Part shown: positions 56,426-64,000 of the stretch, one piece after another
Layout: each line of letters starts with the position of its first letter
Position numbering within the stretch: position 1 is the first letter of the stretch
From: Methylobacterium sp. J-076
GTDB lineage: Bacteria; Pseudomonadota; Alphaproteobacteria; Rhizobiales; Beijerinckiaceae
Direction: 5' to 3'
NCBI RefSeq assembly: GCF_022829405.1
Contig: NZ_JAKSXW010000130.1
Location: forward strand, 124,001-188,000
Length of the DNA stretch: 64,000 bases
Position numbers and translations under genes: made by a program
Notes under the pieces: model-generated
The model's input: the letters and a program-made list of their open reading frames with translations, nothing else
The model's database searches: none
Told to the model about the DNA's origin: nothing

Positions 56426-57208
56426 GGGGATACGGGTTCACTCCTGAGCCCAGGCCTGTCACGCCCGGTCGGGAAACCCTTGATGCAAGCCCGCGGCCAA
56501 CCGGGTGGATAGTGAATGCAGCCGTCCGGGCCGCCGACCCCGGCCCCGGCGGTCCCGCGTGTCGCTGCGCTGCACTGCAGCAAGTGCCCAACGTTTAGGC
56601 ACGCCGTCGTCGTGCCAAAGGACAGGGCACGGCAGCGGGCGGTGGGCGAGCGGGCCGCGCCCCGATGACAGGCATTGCGAATCGAGACGCCGCGCGAATG
56701 CTGTTGGCGCCCGGCGCTCTGGTGTAACGTTTCGCACAGCCCGTCAGCGTTGCTGCGGCGTTAGTGCGTCCCGCATCGCCGGGGACGTTCGCCCTGGCTT
56801 GTCCTCGGGCGGGTGCTGCCCCATTTCTTGGCTACAGACAGCGTTGTTGCTGAACGTTGCGGTGCGCAGGTTCAGGGGCGCTCCACCGGGGGAGCCTGAG
56901 GCTTTTCCGCATCTCAGGGCGAAACTTTCGTTGAATTCACGGCATTTGTGCCGAAGTGAACGCCAGAGGCCTGCGCCTGCGGTTGCGTTACCGGAGAGGG
57001 GCGTGGCAAGGGCTGGCTCGTTTCCCACCATGGTTCGACCCGAGCGCTCGACGGCGGCGCGAGCGTTCGGGTCGAACCATCACCCTCCGATGGTTCGAGA
57101 GGATCCTGCGCCCCGGGGACGGCGTGAGGGTCAGTCATCAGCATCGCTGACCGGTCATCGTGCCGGCCGTCCCCGCAAGACGCGTGACGCACTTACGAGA
57201 AAGGTCAA
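56426..57208. other. 783-bp intergenic region
   Basis: I find no gene here. It must hold the promoter of the ABC importer on the minus side and the promoter and leader of the DUF6481 gene on the plus side. Bases 56690-56960 are less GC-rich than the surroundings. A long inverted repeat at 57030-57080 is listed separately. Confidence 0.5.
57030..57080. promoter_or_regulatory. 21-bp inverted repeat with a third half-site, upstream of the DUF6481 gene
   Basis: The left arm (57030-57050) and right arm (57060-57080) match over 21 bp with one mismatch, around a 9-base spacer. The outer word is ATGGTTCGA. A third copy of that word lies at 57090. The arrangement could be an operator or an RNA hairpin. 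It lies 130 bp before the DUF6481 start. Confidence 0.55.
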
Positions 57209-57589
57209 ATGAGCGCATTCGACTACAGGAACTTCAACGACCGACGCGAGAATTCCGCCGCCGCCAAGGCTGCCCTGCTGGCGAAGTTCAAGTCCCGTCC
57301 CCCTTCGGATGACCCCGAGGTCCAGGCCCGCGCCCAGGCCCGAGCCGAAGTCGCCCGCGCCCGCGACGAGCGTATCCGCGAGCGTGAGGCCGCCCGGATC
57401 GAAGCCGAGCGCAAGGCCGCCGAGGAAAAGCGCATCCGCGAGGAAACGGAACTCGCCACGAGGCTCGCCCGCGAGGCTGCGGAACTCGCCGCCGCGCAGG
57501 AGCGGAAATCCGCCGAGCTCGAAGCCAAGAAGGCCCTGCGCGATGCGCGCTACGCGGCCCGCAAGGCGAAAGCCAAGATCAAGCGCTGA
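57209..57589 (+). CDS. DUF6481 family coiled-coil protein
   Basis: The 126-residue protein begins with the family N-terminus MSAFDYRNFNDRRENSAAAK. It continues as one long charged helix of Glu, Arg, Ala and Lys (about residues 35-120), for example REREAARIEAERKAAEEKRI and ARKAKAKIKR at the end. A coiled coil is likely. Its function is unknown. GAGAAAGG before ATG 57209 serves as ribosome-binding site. A clear intrinsic terminator follows, so it is a single-gene unit. Confidence 0.87.
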   Translation: MSAFDYRNFNDRRENSAAAKAALLAKFKSRPPSDDPEVQARAQARAEVARARDERIREREAARIEAERKAAEEKRIREETELATRLAREAAELAAAQERKSAELEAKKALRDARYAARKAKAKIKR

Positions 57590-57649
57590 CGCCAAGCCCG
57601 GTCATACGGGCGCGGCCAGCCGCCGACCGGTCCGCCGGACCTCAGAACG

Positions 57650-57678
57650 CCGCCCGCCTCGCGGGCGGTTTTCTTTTG
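57650..57678 (+). terminator. Intrinsic terminator after the DUF6481 gene
   Basis: A perfect CCGCCCGC / GCGGGCGG stem with a 3-base loop is followed by TTTTCTTTT. It is the clearest textbook terminator in the window. Confidence 0.9.
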
Positions 57679-57788
57679 TCCGGTGACATTCGGCGCAGAG
57701 CCCCGCGTCCACGCAGGAATTTTCCCGCGACAAAGCTTCACCGTTCCGACCGCCGAACTATCTTCACCCCGGTGGGGAGCAATCAGCA

Positions 57789-58067
57789 GTGACGATGCAG
57801 CGGTACAAGCAGGGTCTACGTCTGTCGTTGGGGTTCGCGGCCTTCGCCGCATTCGGCCTCGCCTCCGCCCGCGCGGAGCCGCCGATCCGCAGCCCGGAAG
57901 ACGCGGCCTGCCGCGCCGAGGCGAAGGGCCGGGTCTTCGGCGCGCCGAACCCGCGCAACCTCCCCCTCGAGGAATTGGGCAAGGGGATCTATTTCGCCTG
58001 CATGGACCGGATCGCCCCCAAGGCGAAGGCCCCGCGTCCGCGCAGCCGCCGTCACCACGCCCGGTGA
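57789..58067 (+). CDS. Small secreted protein with basic C-terminus
   Basis: The 92-residue product from GTG 57789 (or ATG 57795) follows GGTGGGGAGC. It has a signal peptide (LRLSLGFAAFAAFGLASARA, cleavage before EPP), then IRSPEDAACRAEAKGRVFGA and LEELGKGIYFACMDRIAPKA with two cysteines. A basic tail follows (PRPRSRRHHAR). It is not recognised; a periplasmic location is inferred. Confidence 0.68.
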   Translation: MTMQRYKQGLRLSLGFAAFAAFGLASARAEPPIRSPEDAACRAEAKGRVFGAPNPRNLPLEELGKGIYFACMDRIAPKAKAPRPRSRRHHAR

Positions 58068-58084
58068 CGGCGCCGCTCCGGCGG

Positions 58085-58291
58085 TCACGCGTCGAGCGGA
58101 GCGCCGATCCGGCTGCGCAAAATCTGCTTCAGGCGGTCATCGCCGCCCTGTGCATCGACCGCCGACATCAGCCGCAGGAGCTGGCTGAGGGGTGTCGCCC
58201 GGCTGCGGACGGCCTCGGCGATCTGTTCCGCCAGGTTGTGTCCACGGGGGCTGAAGCATGGCTTGCTCGCGACGTCGCGGGTCTGAAGCAT
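58085..58291 (-). CDS. Small hypothetical protein
   Basis: The 68-residue frame from ATG 58291 (MLQTRDVASKPCFSPRGHNL) looks like a compact helical protein, with AEQIAEAVRSRATPLSQLLR and GGDDRLKQILRSRIG. AAAGGA lies before the start at a rather long spacing. It is convergent with the secreted-protein gene, with 17 bp between stops. There is no known family. Codon use is genome-like, which is the main support. Confidence 0.5.
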   Translation of the reverse strand: MLQTRDVASKPCFSPRGHNLAEQIAEAVRSRATPLSQLLRLMSAVDAQGGDDRLKQILRSRIGAPLDA

Positions 58292-58595
58292 GCGCGGCAG
58301 GTCCTTTGAAGGATTCCAGGGGCGGGCGGGTCGCTAAACCTTTCGCTGGCTCAGCGCCAGCCCGTCCCAGGGCTTTCCATAGCCGGCATCGAAGAGAGTC
58401 GCCGGGAAGCCACAGGGGCTGGGGTGCACTCCGGTCGCCCCGGGCACGGCCGCAGCAAAGCCGCCTGCTCGCCGGATAAGGCTGCGTTGTCAGGGCCTTG
58501 AACGTCTTTAGCCCACCTGGGCCACCACCCGTCGGACGCCGTCATCCACCGGCCTTTGCCTGCATGGGACGCAGGACAAAGGCGCGAATTGTGCA
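58292..58595. other. 304-bp intergenic region with several short dyads
   Basis: No gene is seen. GCTGGC/GCCAGC (58345-58361) forms a small hairpin that, on the minus strand, is followed by GAAAGGTTT and could end the HAD gene transcript. Bases 58390-58480 are rich in short complementary words, but I cannot assign them to a known RNA family. Confidence 0.4.
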
Positions 58596-59261
58596 CTACT
58601 GGTTTGCGAGCGGCGACGAATCGAACCCGTCGAGAAGGTCCTGAGGGTCGTGGTAGATCGCGACACACCCGGACCCGGAGAGGTCGGCCTCGGGAAAGCC
58701 GCCACACAGGAAGCCGATCGTCCTCAGCCCGGCCTTGCGGGCGGCCTCCGCGTCGTAGGGCGTGTCCCCGATCACGATCATGTCGGCCGGCGCGATGCCC
58801 TCCAACTTGTCCATGGCGGCCTGTAAGATGTCGGGATGCGGCTTCGAGCGCTCGGCGTCGTCCGAACTCGTGGCGACGTCCACCAGATCGCCGATCCCCA
58901 GAAGCTCCTGATAGTGCGCGACCTCGTCCTTCTTGCCCGACGAGGCAAGGGCGATGGTCAGCCCGGCCTTCCGTGCCCGCTCGAACAGCGGGCGCACCGC
59001 GGGGAACGGGCGGACCTTGTCGAGGTAGGCGCGCTTGAACAGGTCGGAGCGGTAGGTTTCGATCTCCTCGCCATCCCGGGCGACGCGCTCCTCCGAGAGG
59101 AAGACCGGCATCAGCTGGTCGCCGCCCTTGCCGATCTGCCGGCGGACCTCGGCCTCCTCCGTCTCCACGCCGAAGTGGCGGAAGGCCTCGACCCAGGCCC
59201 GGGCATGGAGATCGACGCTGTCCAAAAGCGTCCCGTCGATATCGAAGATCACCGCCCGCAT
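58596..59261 (-). CDS. HAD-superfamily phosphatase (phosphoglycolate phosphatase-like)
   Basis: The 221-residue product has all HAD motifs: motif I FDIDGTLLDSVDLH with Asp7/Asp9, motif II LASSGKKDEV, motif III in ERSKPHPDILQAAMDKL and motif IV VIGDTPYDAEAARKAG. A four-helix cap lies after motif I (about 18-85). The family includes phosphoglycolate and sugar-phosphate phosphatases; the substrate is unknown. ATG 59261 is used. The gene lies downstream of the DUF2934 gene on the same strand, past a strong terminator. Confidence 0.92.
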   Translation of the reverse strand: MRAVIFDIDGTLLDSVDLHARAWVEAFRHFGVETEEAEVRRQIGKGGDQLMPVFLSEERVARDGEEIETYRSDLFKRAYLDKVRPFPAVRPLFERARKAGLTIALASSGKKDEVAHYQELLGIGDLVDVATSSDDAERSKPHPDILQAAMDKLEGIAPADMIVIGDTPYDAEAARKAGLRTIGFLCGGFPEADLSGSGCVAIYHDPQDLLDGFDSSPLANQ

Positions 59262-59371
59262 GCGCCCCACTCCACTCCGGCGCCCGATCCTGTGCGCCGG
59301 CAGGGCCGGCGGGAAGGCGTTCTCGGCGGACAACCGCACGGGGACGGCTCCGTTCCGGCCCCCGAAACGGC

Positions 59372-59403
59372 GAAGGCCCGCCCCATCGGTGGGGCGGGCC
59401 TTC
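59372..59403 (-). terminator. Terminator after the DUF2934 gene
   Basis: A perfect 14-bp stem, GAAGGCCCGCCCCA with TGGGGCGGGCCTTC, has a TCGG tetraloop. On the minus strand GCCGTTTCG follows. It lies 28 bp past the stop. Confidence 0.8.
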
Positions 59404-59430
59404 GGCACCGGCTCGGGGAGCGAGGGTGGT

Positions 59431-59823
59431 TCAGTGCAGCGAGGCGGGGCGGGCCGGCTTGGCCTTGCCGACCGCGGCTGCGGCGACGGCGGCACCCGCG
59501 GTCGCCTTGGGCTTGGCGATCCGCTTGGCCGGGGTCACCGGGGCGACGGCCGCGACCGGCTTCGCCTTCGCTGCTACGGCCTTCGCTGCGGCGGTCTTCG
59601 CTGCGGCGGGCTTGGCCGCGGCGGGCTTGGCGGGCTTGGCGACCGCCTCGGCCTTCACGGCGGGCTTCTCGGCGGCCTTGCGGGCCGGCTTCTTGGCGGG
59701 CTCGGCGACCGTCAGCTCGGCCTCGGCGCGCATCCAGTGGATCTCCGCGCGGCCGTGGGTGCGGCCCTCGCCTTCCCAGATGTAGTAGGCGCGCTCGCGC
59801 ACGGCCTGCTCGTTGAACTGCAT
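59431..59823 (-). CDS. DUF2934 domain protein with Ala/Lys-rich histone-H1-like tail
   Basis: The 130-residue product starts at ATG 59823. Residues 1-37 are a DUF2934 motif (QAVRERAYYIWEGEGRTHGR, IHWMRAEAEL). The rest is a low-complexity tail of Ala, Lys, Pro and Val in repeats such as AKPAAAKPAAAKTAAAKAVA, with about one Lys in five residues and almost no acid after residue 65. Such tails bind DNA in bacterial H1-like proteins, but DNA binding here is inference. The gene is single and ends in a strong terminator. Confidence 0.85.
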   Translation of the reverse strand: MQFNEQAVRERAYYIWEGEGRTHGRAEIHWMRAEAELTVAEPAKKPARKAAEKPAVKAEAVAKPAKPAAAKPAAAKTAAAKAVAAKAKPVAAVAPVTPAKRIAKPKATAGAAVAAAAVGKAKPARPASLH

Positions 59824-60067
59824 ATGCGGTCTCCCGATGGGACGATCGTGCACTCTCTCCCGGTGGATCGGTGTCGGTCCCGCCGGAGAGCGCCCTGTCG
59901 GCGACGATCGATCCGGCTGGTTAAAGGTTGGTTAAGTCCGTCGGCCCGGCCGGTGCCGGGCCGCGGTTGAGAAAATCCGCCGCGCGGTCCACATGAAGGG
60001 CGGCGCGCCGGCCCGGCGCACCGCCCCTTCCCCCGCCGGCCTTGAACCGGTGCAGCGGAGCCCGAGC

Positions 60068-60637
60068 ATGTTCATCCAGACCGAAGCCACCCCGAACCCC
60101 GCCACCCTGAAGTTCCTGCCCGGCCGGGTGGTGCTGTCCGATTCGACCTTCGAGGCCCGGGATGCCGAGGCGGCGACCCGCTCGCCCCTGGCCTCCGCCC
60201 TGTTCACGGTGCCGGGCGTCACCGGCGTCTATTTCGGGCACGACTTCATCTCGGTGACGAAGGCCGACGATGGCTCCGAGTGGCCGCAGGTGAAGCCCGC
60301 CGTGCTCGGCGCGATCATGGAGCATTTCCAGTCCGGCGCGCCGGTGATGGATGAATCGGCCGGGGCGCACCACGACGAGGCCGGCGACGAATTCTACGAC
60401 GAGGCCGACCACGACACCGTGGTGACCATCAAGGACCTGCTGGAGACCCGGGTCCGCCCGGCCGTGGCCGGCGACGGCGGCGACATCACCTTCCGCGGCT
60501 ACAAGGACGGGATCGTCTACCTGGAGATGAAGGGGGCCTGTTCGGGCTGCCCGTCCTCCACGGCGACCCTGCGCCACGGCGTGCAGAACCTGTTCCGCCA
60601 CTTCCTCCCGGACGTGCGCGAAGTCCAGGCGGTCTGA
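60068..60637 (+). CDS. NifU-like (Nfu) iron-sulphur scaffold/carrier protein
   Basis: Nfu proteins carry iron-sulphur clusters to target enzymes. The 189-residue product has the N-terminal Nfu domain (MFIQTEATPNPATLKFLPGR) and a C-terminal NifU domain with RVRPAVAGDGGDITFRGYKD and the cluster motif GACSGCPSSTATL (CxxC). An acidic/His linker lies between (about 95-120). ATG 60068 is the only sensible start. It leads the tsaB-rimI-plsC-miaB cluster, and MiaB is itself an iron-sulphur enzyme. Confidence 0.94.
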   Translation: MFIQTEATPNPATLKFLPGRVVLSDSTFEARDAEAATRSPLASALFTVPGVTGVYFGHDFISVTKADDGSEWPQVKPAVLGAIMEHFQSGAPVMDESAGAHHDEAGDEFYDEADHDTVVTIKDLLETRVRPAVAGDGGDITFRGYKDGIVYLEMKGACSGCPSSTATLRHGVQNLFRHFLPDVREVQAV

Positions 60638-60641
60638 GCCC

Positions 60642-60663
60642 GTTGCCGGCGCAAGCCGGCAAC
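60642..60663 (+). terminator. Hairpin between the Nfu and tsaB genes
   Basis: GTTGCCGGC and GCCGGCAAC form a perfect 9-bp stem closed by a GCAA loop, 5 bp after the Nfu stop. No T-run follows, so it may be an attenuator or an RNA-stability element rather than a full terminator. Confidence 0.5.
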
Positions 60664-60766
60664 ACTGCTCACGAGACAGGGGATGGAGCCGCCGGACGGC
60701 GCTGACGGTGCGGCGGATCTGTTTTATGCCATACCATTCGCGTCCGACGGCGCGACGGGAGTTGGC

Positions 60767-61447
60767 GTGCGAGTACTGGCCATCGATACGGCGCTGGATT
60801 TCTGCGCCGCCTGCGTGATGAGGGGCAGCGAGGCCGAGCCTCTGGCCTCCGAGTCCCTGCCCATGGCGCGCGGCCACGCCGAGGCGCTGCTGCCGCTGAT
60901 CGAACGGGTCATCGCCCGCGTCGAGGGCGGGTTCGAGGCGTTGGACCGCATCGCGGTCACGGTCGGCCCCGGCAGCTATACCGGCCTGCGGGTCGGCCTC
61001 TCCGCCGCCCGGGCGATCGGCCTCGCCACCGGCCGCCCGGTGGTCGGCGTCGGCACCCTCTCCGCCCTCCTCGCCCCCCTGCTGGCCGACGCCACCGAGG
61101 GGACGCTCGCCGCCGCCATCGATGCGCGCCACGGGGCGGTCTACGTCCAGGCCCTGACGACGGCCTCCGGCGAGGGGCTGGCCCCCATCTACCTCCCGGT
61201 GGCGGAGGCGGCCGCGCGGCTCGGCCCCGGGCCCGTGACCCTGACCGGATCGGGCGCGCCGCTGCTGGCGGCGGCCCTGGCCGAGCGCGGCATCGCCGCC
61301 ACCCTCGCCGGCATCGGCGGGCCGGACATCGCCGCCGTGGCGCAATTGGGGATGGTGGCCGACCCCACCCATGCCCTGCCGCGGCCCCTCTACCTCCGCG
61401 GGCCGGATGCGCGCCCGCAGAATCACGCTCGGGTCGCCCGGCAATGA
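60767..61447 (+). CDS. tsaB: tRNA threonylcarbamoyladenosine biosynthesis protein TsaB
   Basis: TsaB pairs with TsaD to make t6A37 in tRNAs. The 226-residue product has the ASKHA-like fold VRVLAIDTALDFCAACVM, MARGHAEALLPLIERVI and VTVGPGSYTGLRVGLSAARA. I use GTG 60767, five bases after GGGAG; in-frame codons upstream lack family character. The stop overlaps rimI by ATGA. This tsaB-rimI pairing is widespread in bacteria. Confidence 0.93.
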   Translation: MRVLAIDTALDFCAACVMRGSEAEPLASESLPMARGHAEALLPLIERVIARVEGGFEALDRIAVTVGPGSYTGLRVGLSAARAIGLATGRPVVGVGTLSALLAPLLADATEGTLAAAIDARHGAVYVQALTTASGEGLAPIYLPVAEAAARLGPGPVTLTGSGAPLLAAALAERGIAATLAGIGGPDIAAVAQLGMVADPTHALPRPLYLRGPDARPQNHARVARQ

Positions 61448-61962
61448 ACCGTCCCGCTTTCCCGTTCTGGCCGATGGAATGGTGGATGGCGTGGTGGGAG
61501 GCGCTGACGCCCCCGCCGAGCGTCTCGCTCCTTTCGGACGCGTCCCAGGCCGGCGCCCTCGCCCGGATCCACGCCACCGCCTTCGCCCGCCCGTGGGAGC
61601 CGCACGAATTCGAGCGCATCCTGTGCGAGCGCTCCAGCTTCGCCCACGGCCTGTGGCGTTCGGGGACCCTCCAGGGCTTCGTCCTGTCGCGGCGGGCGGC
61701 GGATGAGGCCGAGATCCTCACCGTCGTCATCGCCCCCGCCCTGCGCGGCGGCGGCCATGCCCGCGGTCTGCTCCGGGAGCACATGAACGGCCTCGCCCTC
61801 GCCGGCACGCGGCGCATCCACCTCGAAGTGGACGAGGGCAACATGCCGGCCCTGAAGCTCTACAAGCGGATGGGCTTCACGCAGGTCGGCGCCCGGACGG
61901 GCTACTACCTGAAGGCGGACGGCAGCCGGGCGACCGCGCTGACGATGTCGGCCGAGCTGTGA
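61444..61962 (+). CDS. rimI: Ribosomal-protein-alanine N-acetyltransferase-like protein RimI
   Basis: RimI acetylates the N-terminus of ribosomal protein S18. The 172-residue GNAT protein has HATAFARPWEPHEFERILCE, LTVVIAPALRGGGHARGLLR (acetyl-CoA loop) and IHLEVDEGNMPALKLYKRMG followed by FTQVGARTGYY. The first 20 residues are unusual: MNRPAFPFWPMEWWMAWWEA holds five tryptophans. ATG 61444 overlaps the tsaB stop by 4 bases; internal ATGs at codons 11 and 15 are alternatives. Confidence 0.9.
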   Translation: MNRPAFPFWPMEWWMAWWEALTPPPSVSLLSDASQAGALARIHATAFARPWEPHEFERILCERSSFAHGLWRSGTLQGFVLSRRAADEAEILTVVIAPALRGGGHARGLLREHMNGLALAGTRRIHLEVDEGNMPALKLYKRMGFTQVGARTGYYLKADGSRATALTMSAEL

Positions 61963-61966
61963 CCGC

Positions 61967-62830
61967 GTGAGCCGTATCGGCCTCGCCCTGCGCGTCGCGG
62001 CCCTGGCCCTCGCCTTCGCCGTCCTCGGGCCGCTGCACCTCCTCGCCATGCGGGTGAAGGGGCGCGGCGCGGGCCGGGCCCCGGTGCTGTTCCACCGCGC
62101 CTTCCTCCGCCTCTTCTCGGTGCGGGTGACGCAGAGCGGCACGCCGCCCGCGCCGGACGAGGCGGCGCTCGTCCTGGCGAACCACGTCTCCTGGCTCGAT
62201 ATCGTGGTGATCGGCGCGCTCCGGCCGCTGTGCTTCGTGGCGAAGTCCGAGATCGCCGGCTGGCCGGTGATCGGCCAGCTCGCCGCCCTCCAGCGCACCC
62301 TGTTCATCGACCGGGGCCGCCGGAGCGCCACCGCCGTCGTCAGCGCCGAGATGGGGCACCGGCTGGCGGGGGGCGAATTGGTGGTGCTGTTCGCCGAGGG
62401 CACGACTGGCGACGGCACGCGTCTGCTGCCGTTCCGCTCCTCGCTGGTCGGGGCCGCCCGGGCCGCGCTGCAGGCGGAGGGCGACCGGGGCCGGGTGCGG
62501 TTGCAGCCGCTGGCCATCACCTATCCCCGCCGCAACGGCCTGCCGGTGGTGCGCGCCGAGCGCGCCGAGATCGCGTGGTACGGCGACATGGAACTCGCCC
62601 CCCACCTCGCCGCCTTCGTGAAGGGCGGCCCCATCGACGTCCACGTCGTCTGGGGGGATCCGATCCTGTTCGAGGCCGACAGCGACCGGAAGGTCGCCAC
62701 CGCCACCGCCGAGGCGGAGGTGCGCCGGGCGATCCAGGGCGTCGTCACCGGGCGCCCGGGCCGGGAGCCCGCCCCCGCCCCCGCCCGGGCGGCGGATCTC
62801 GGCGCGATGGGAGGCCTGTCCGCCGCCTGA
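61967..62830 (+). CDS. plsC: 1-acyl-sn-glycerol-3-phosphate acyltransferase
   Basis: PlsC adds the second acyl chain in phosphatidic acid synthesis at the inner membrane. The 287-residue product has an N-terminal membrane segment (LALRVAALALAFAVLGPLHL), the catalytic NHVSWLD box, VAKSEIAGWPVIGQLA and LFAEGTTGDGTRLLPFRSSL, the last being the glycerophosphate-binding motif. The C-terminal 30 residues are Pro/Ala-rich. GTG 61967 lies 4 bp after the rimI stop. A lyso-ornithine-lipid acyltransferase (OlsA) cannot be excluded. Confidence 0.88.
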   Translation: MSRIGLALRVAALALAFAVLGPLHLLAMRVKGRGAGRAPVLFHRAFLRLFSVRVTQSGTPPAPDEAALVLANHVSWLDIVVIGALRPLCFVAKSEIAGWPVIGQLAALQRTLFIDRGRRSATAVVSAEMGHRLAGGELVVLFAEGTTGDGTRLLPFRSSLVGAARAALQAEGDRGRVRLQPLAITYPRRNGLPVVRAERAEIAWYGDMELAPHLAAFVKGGPIDVHVVWGDPILFEADSDRKVATATAEAEVRRAIQGVVTGRPGREPAPAPARAADLGAMGGLSAA

Positions 62831-62906
62831 CCGGGCACGAATTCTGTGCTAGAGCCCCGCGCAGATCACGACGTTCCACCGCACGCCCCGAACCGGATCC
62901 GGCCCG

Positions 62907-64000
62907 TTGAAGAAAGCCTACGTCAAGTCCTACGGCTGCCAGATGAACGCCTACGACGCGGCGCGCATGGCCGACGTGCTGGGCGCCGAGGGCTACGCCG
63001 CCACGGACAGCGCGGACGATGCGGACGTCGTCATCCTCAACACCTGCCACATCCGCGAGAAGGCGGCCGAGAAGGTCTATTCCGAACTCGGGCGCCTGCG
63101 CGTCCTGAAGCAGGAGCGCCAGGGCCGCGGGCTCGACACGCGCATCGTCGTGGCCGGCTGCGTCGCGCAGGCGGAGGGCGCGGAGATCCAGGCCCGCCAG
63201 CCGGCCGTGGACGTGGTGGTTGGCCCGCAGAGCTACCACCGCCTGCCGGACCTCCTCGCCCGCTCGGCCGGCGGCCGGGTGGTCGACACCGAATTCCCCA
63301 TCGAGGACAAGTTCGGCAGCCTGCCCGCCCGGCGCAGCGCCGGGTCGTCGGCCTTCCTGACGGTGCAGGAGGGGTGCGACAAGTTCTGCGCCTTCTGCGT
63401 GGTGCCCTATACCCGCGGAGCCGAGCTGTCCCGCCCCGTGGCCGCCGTGCTGGACGAGGCCGGGCGGCTGGCGGCGGGAGGGGTGCGCGAGCTCACGCTG
63501 ATCGGGCAGAACGTCAACGCCTATCACGGCGCCGGGGCGGATGGCGGGCCGGTGGGCCTCGCCGCCCTGGTGCGCGAGGTGGCGCGCATCCCCGGCATCG
63601 CGCGGATCCGCTACACCACCAGCCACCCGAACGACTTCGCCGACGACCTCGTGCGCGCCCATGCCGAGGTGCCGGCGCTGATGCCCTACCTGCACCTGCC
63701 GGTGCAATCGGGCTCGGACCGGGTGCTCGCGGCCATGAACCGCAGGCATACCGCCGACGCCTATCGCCGGCTGGTGGACCGGGTGCGCGCCGCCCGGCCG
63801 GACATCGCCCTGTCGTCGGATTTCATCGTCGGCTTCCCCGGTGAGACCGATGCGGACTTCGCCGACACCCTCGCGCTGGTGCGCGACATCGGCTTCGAGA
63901 GCGCCTTCTCCTTCAAGTACAGCCCCCGCCCCGGCACCCCGGCGGCGGAGCGGGCCGATCAGGTGCCCGAAGCGGTGATGGCCGGGCGGCTGGCCGAGCT
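62907..64000 (+). CDS. miaB: tRNA-2-methylthio-N6-dimethylallyladenosine synthase MiaB, 3' end cut by window
   Basis: MiaB is a radical-SAM methylthiotransferase that modifies A37 of tRNAs. The 364 residues present include the N-terminal cluster cysteines in [23 protein letters not shown] and [11 protein letters not shown]. The radical-SAM CxxxCxxC is in [50 protein letters not shown] and [16 protein letters not shown] follow. The start is TTG 62907 ([11 protein letters not shown]), since no ATG or GTG fits. The C-terminal TRAM domain lies beyond the window. Confidence 0.95.
   Translation, partial: MKKAYVKSYGCQMNAYDAARMADVLGAEGYAATDSADDADVVILNTCHIREKAAEKVYSELGRLRVLKQERQGRGLDTRIVVAGCVAQAEGAEIQARQPAVDVVVGPQSYHRLPDLLARSAGGRVVDTEFPIEDKFGSLPARRSAGSSAFLTVQEGCDKFCAFCVVPYTRGAELSRPVAAVLDEAGRLAAGGVRELTLIGQNVNAYHGAGADGGPVGLAALVREVARIPGIARIRYTTSHPNDFADDLVRAHAEVPALMPYLHLPVQSGSDRVLAAMNRRHTADAYRRLVDRVRAARPDIALSSDFIVGFPGETDADFADTLALVRDIGFESAFSFKYSPRPGTPAAERADQVPEAVMAGRLAE

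Noticed and set aside
58385..58470. A cobalamin-riboswitch-like element (GGGAAGCC then GGTGCACTCCGG)
   Set aside because: The conserved B12-box and the A-rich part of the core are missing, and no plus-strand gene follows for it to control.

Overview
The window comes from a GC-rich alphaproteobacterium that is almost certainly Methylobacterium or Methylorubrum. The evidence is a lanthanide-type methanol dehydrogenase module (xoxF-xoxG-xoxJ), an HdaA-type replication regulator, a phasin, and gene pairings typical of Rhizobiales (rnd/aspS; ppx-ppk-hdaA/purMN; nifU-like/tsaB/rimI/plsC/miaB). I see no rRNA, tRNA, CRISPR array, insertion sequence or prophage. The region reads as ordinary chromosome.

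Layout, left to right. 1-2.1 kb: a truncated MHS-family dicarboxylate-type transporter and a glycine-rich DUF1236 secreted protein. 2.3-7.3 kb: hrcA divergent from rph-rdgB, then hemW and an L,D-transpeptidase. 7.8-12.7 kb: an orphan NarK-like transporter, then a compact MFS / class III CoA-transferase / crotonase operon. 12.8-16.2 kb: xoxFGJ on the minus strand, read from a 650-bp gene-free upstream region. 16.8-23 kb: a small protein, rnd, divergent aspS, then a glycosyltransferase / acyltransferase / small-protein chain joined by GTGA overlaps. 23-26.3 kb: maeB, divergent from a hexapeptide acetyltransferase and a DUF3297 gene. 26.5-33 kb: ppx, ppk1 and hdaA, divergent from purM-purN. 33.2-39.7 kb: ndk, several small secreted proteins, a Nu-type GST, and a FUSC / DUF1656 / HlyD exporter operon. 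40.2-49.5 kb: a phasin/hydrolase pair divergent from an acyl-CoA synthetase, then xseA, and a hydrolase/gluconate-dehydrogenase-subunit fusion followed by a GMC oxidoreductase. 49.8-56.4 kb: a GNAT gene and a five-gene peptide-type ABC importer. 56.4-60 kb: small proteins, a HAD phosphatase and an Ala/Lys-rich DUF2934 protein. 60-64 kb: a housekeeping cluster (nifU-like, tsaB, rimI, plsC, miaB), cut by the window end.

Functional groups. XoxF oxidises methanol in the periplasm, XoxG is its cytochrome c acceptor, and XoxJ is a periplasmic binding-protein-like partner. The MFS / CoA-transferase / crotonase operon looks like uptake plus CoA activation and breakdown of an unknown carboxylic acid; its crotonase lacks both classical glutamates. 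The two-gene unit at 46.6-49.5 kb is the most unusual in the window. An intact alpha/beta-hydrolase takes the N-terminal place of the usual exported small subunit, and the GMC catalytic subunit has a four-cysteine cluster motif.

Between genes, a family of about 90-bp inverted repeats recurs at least six times, and C-rich/G-rich hairpins recur at gene ends. Function calls rest on motifs and context read by eye. Start codons were chosen from ribosome-binding-site spacing, overlaps and family length, and are the least certain part of many entries.
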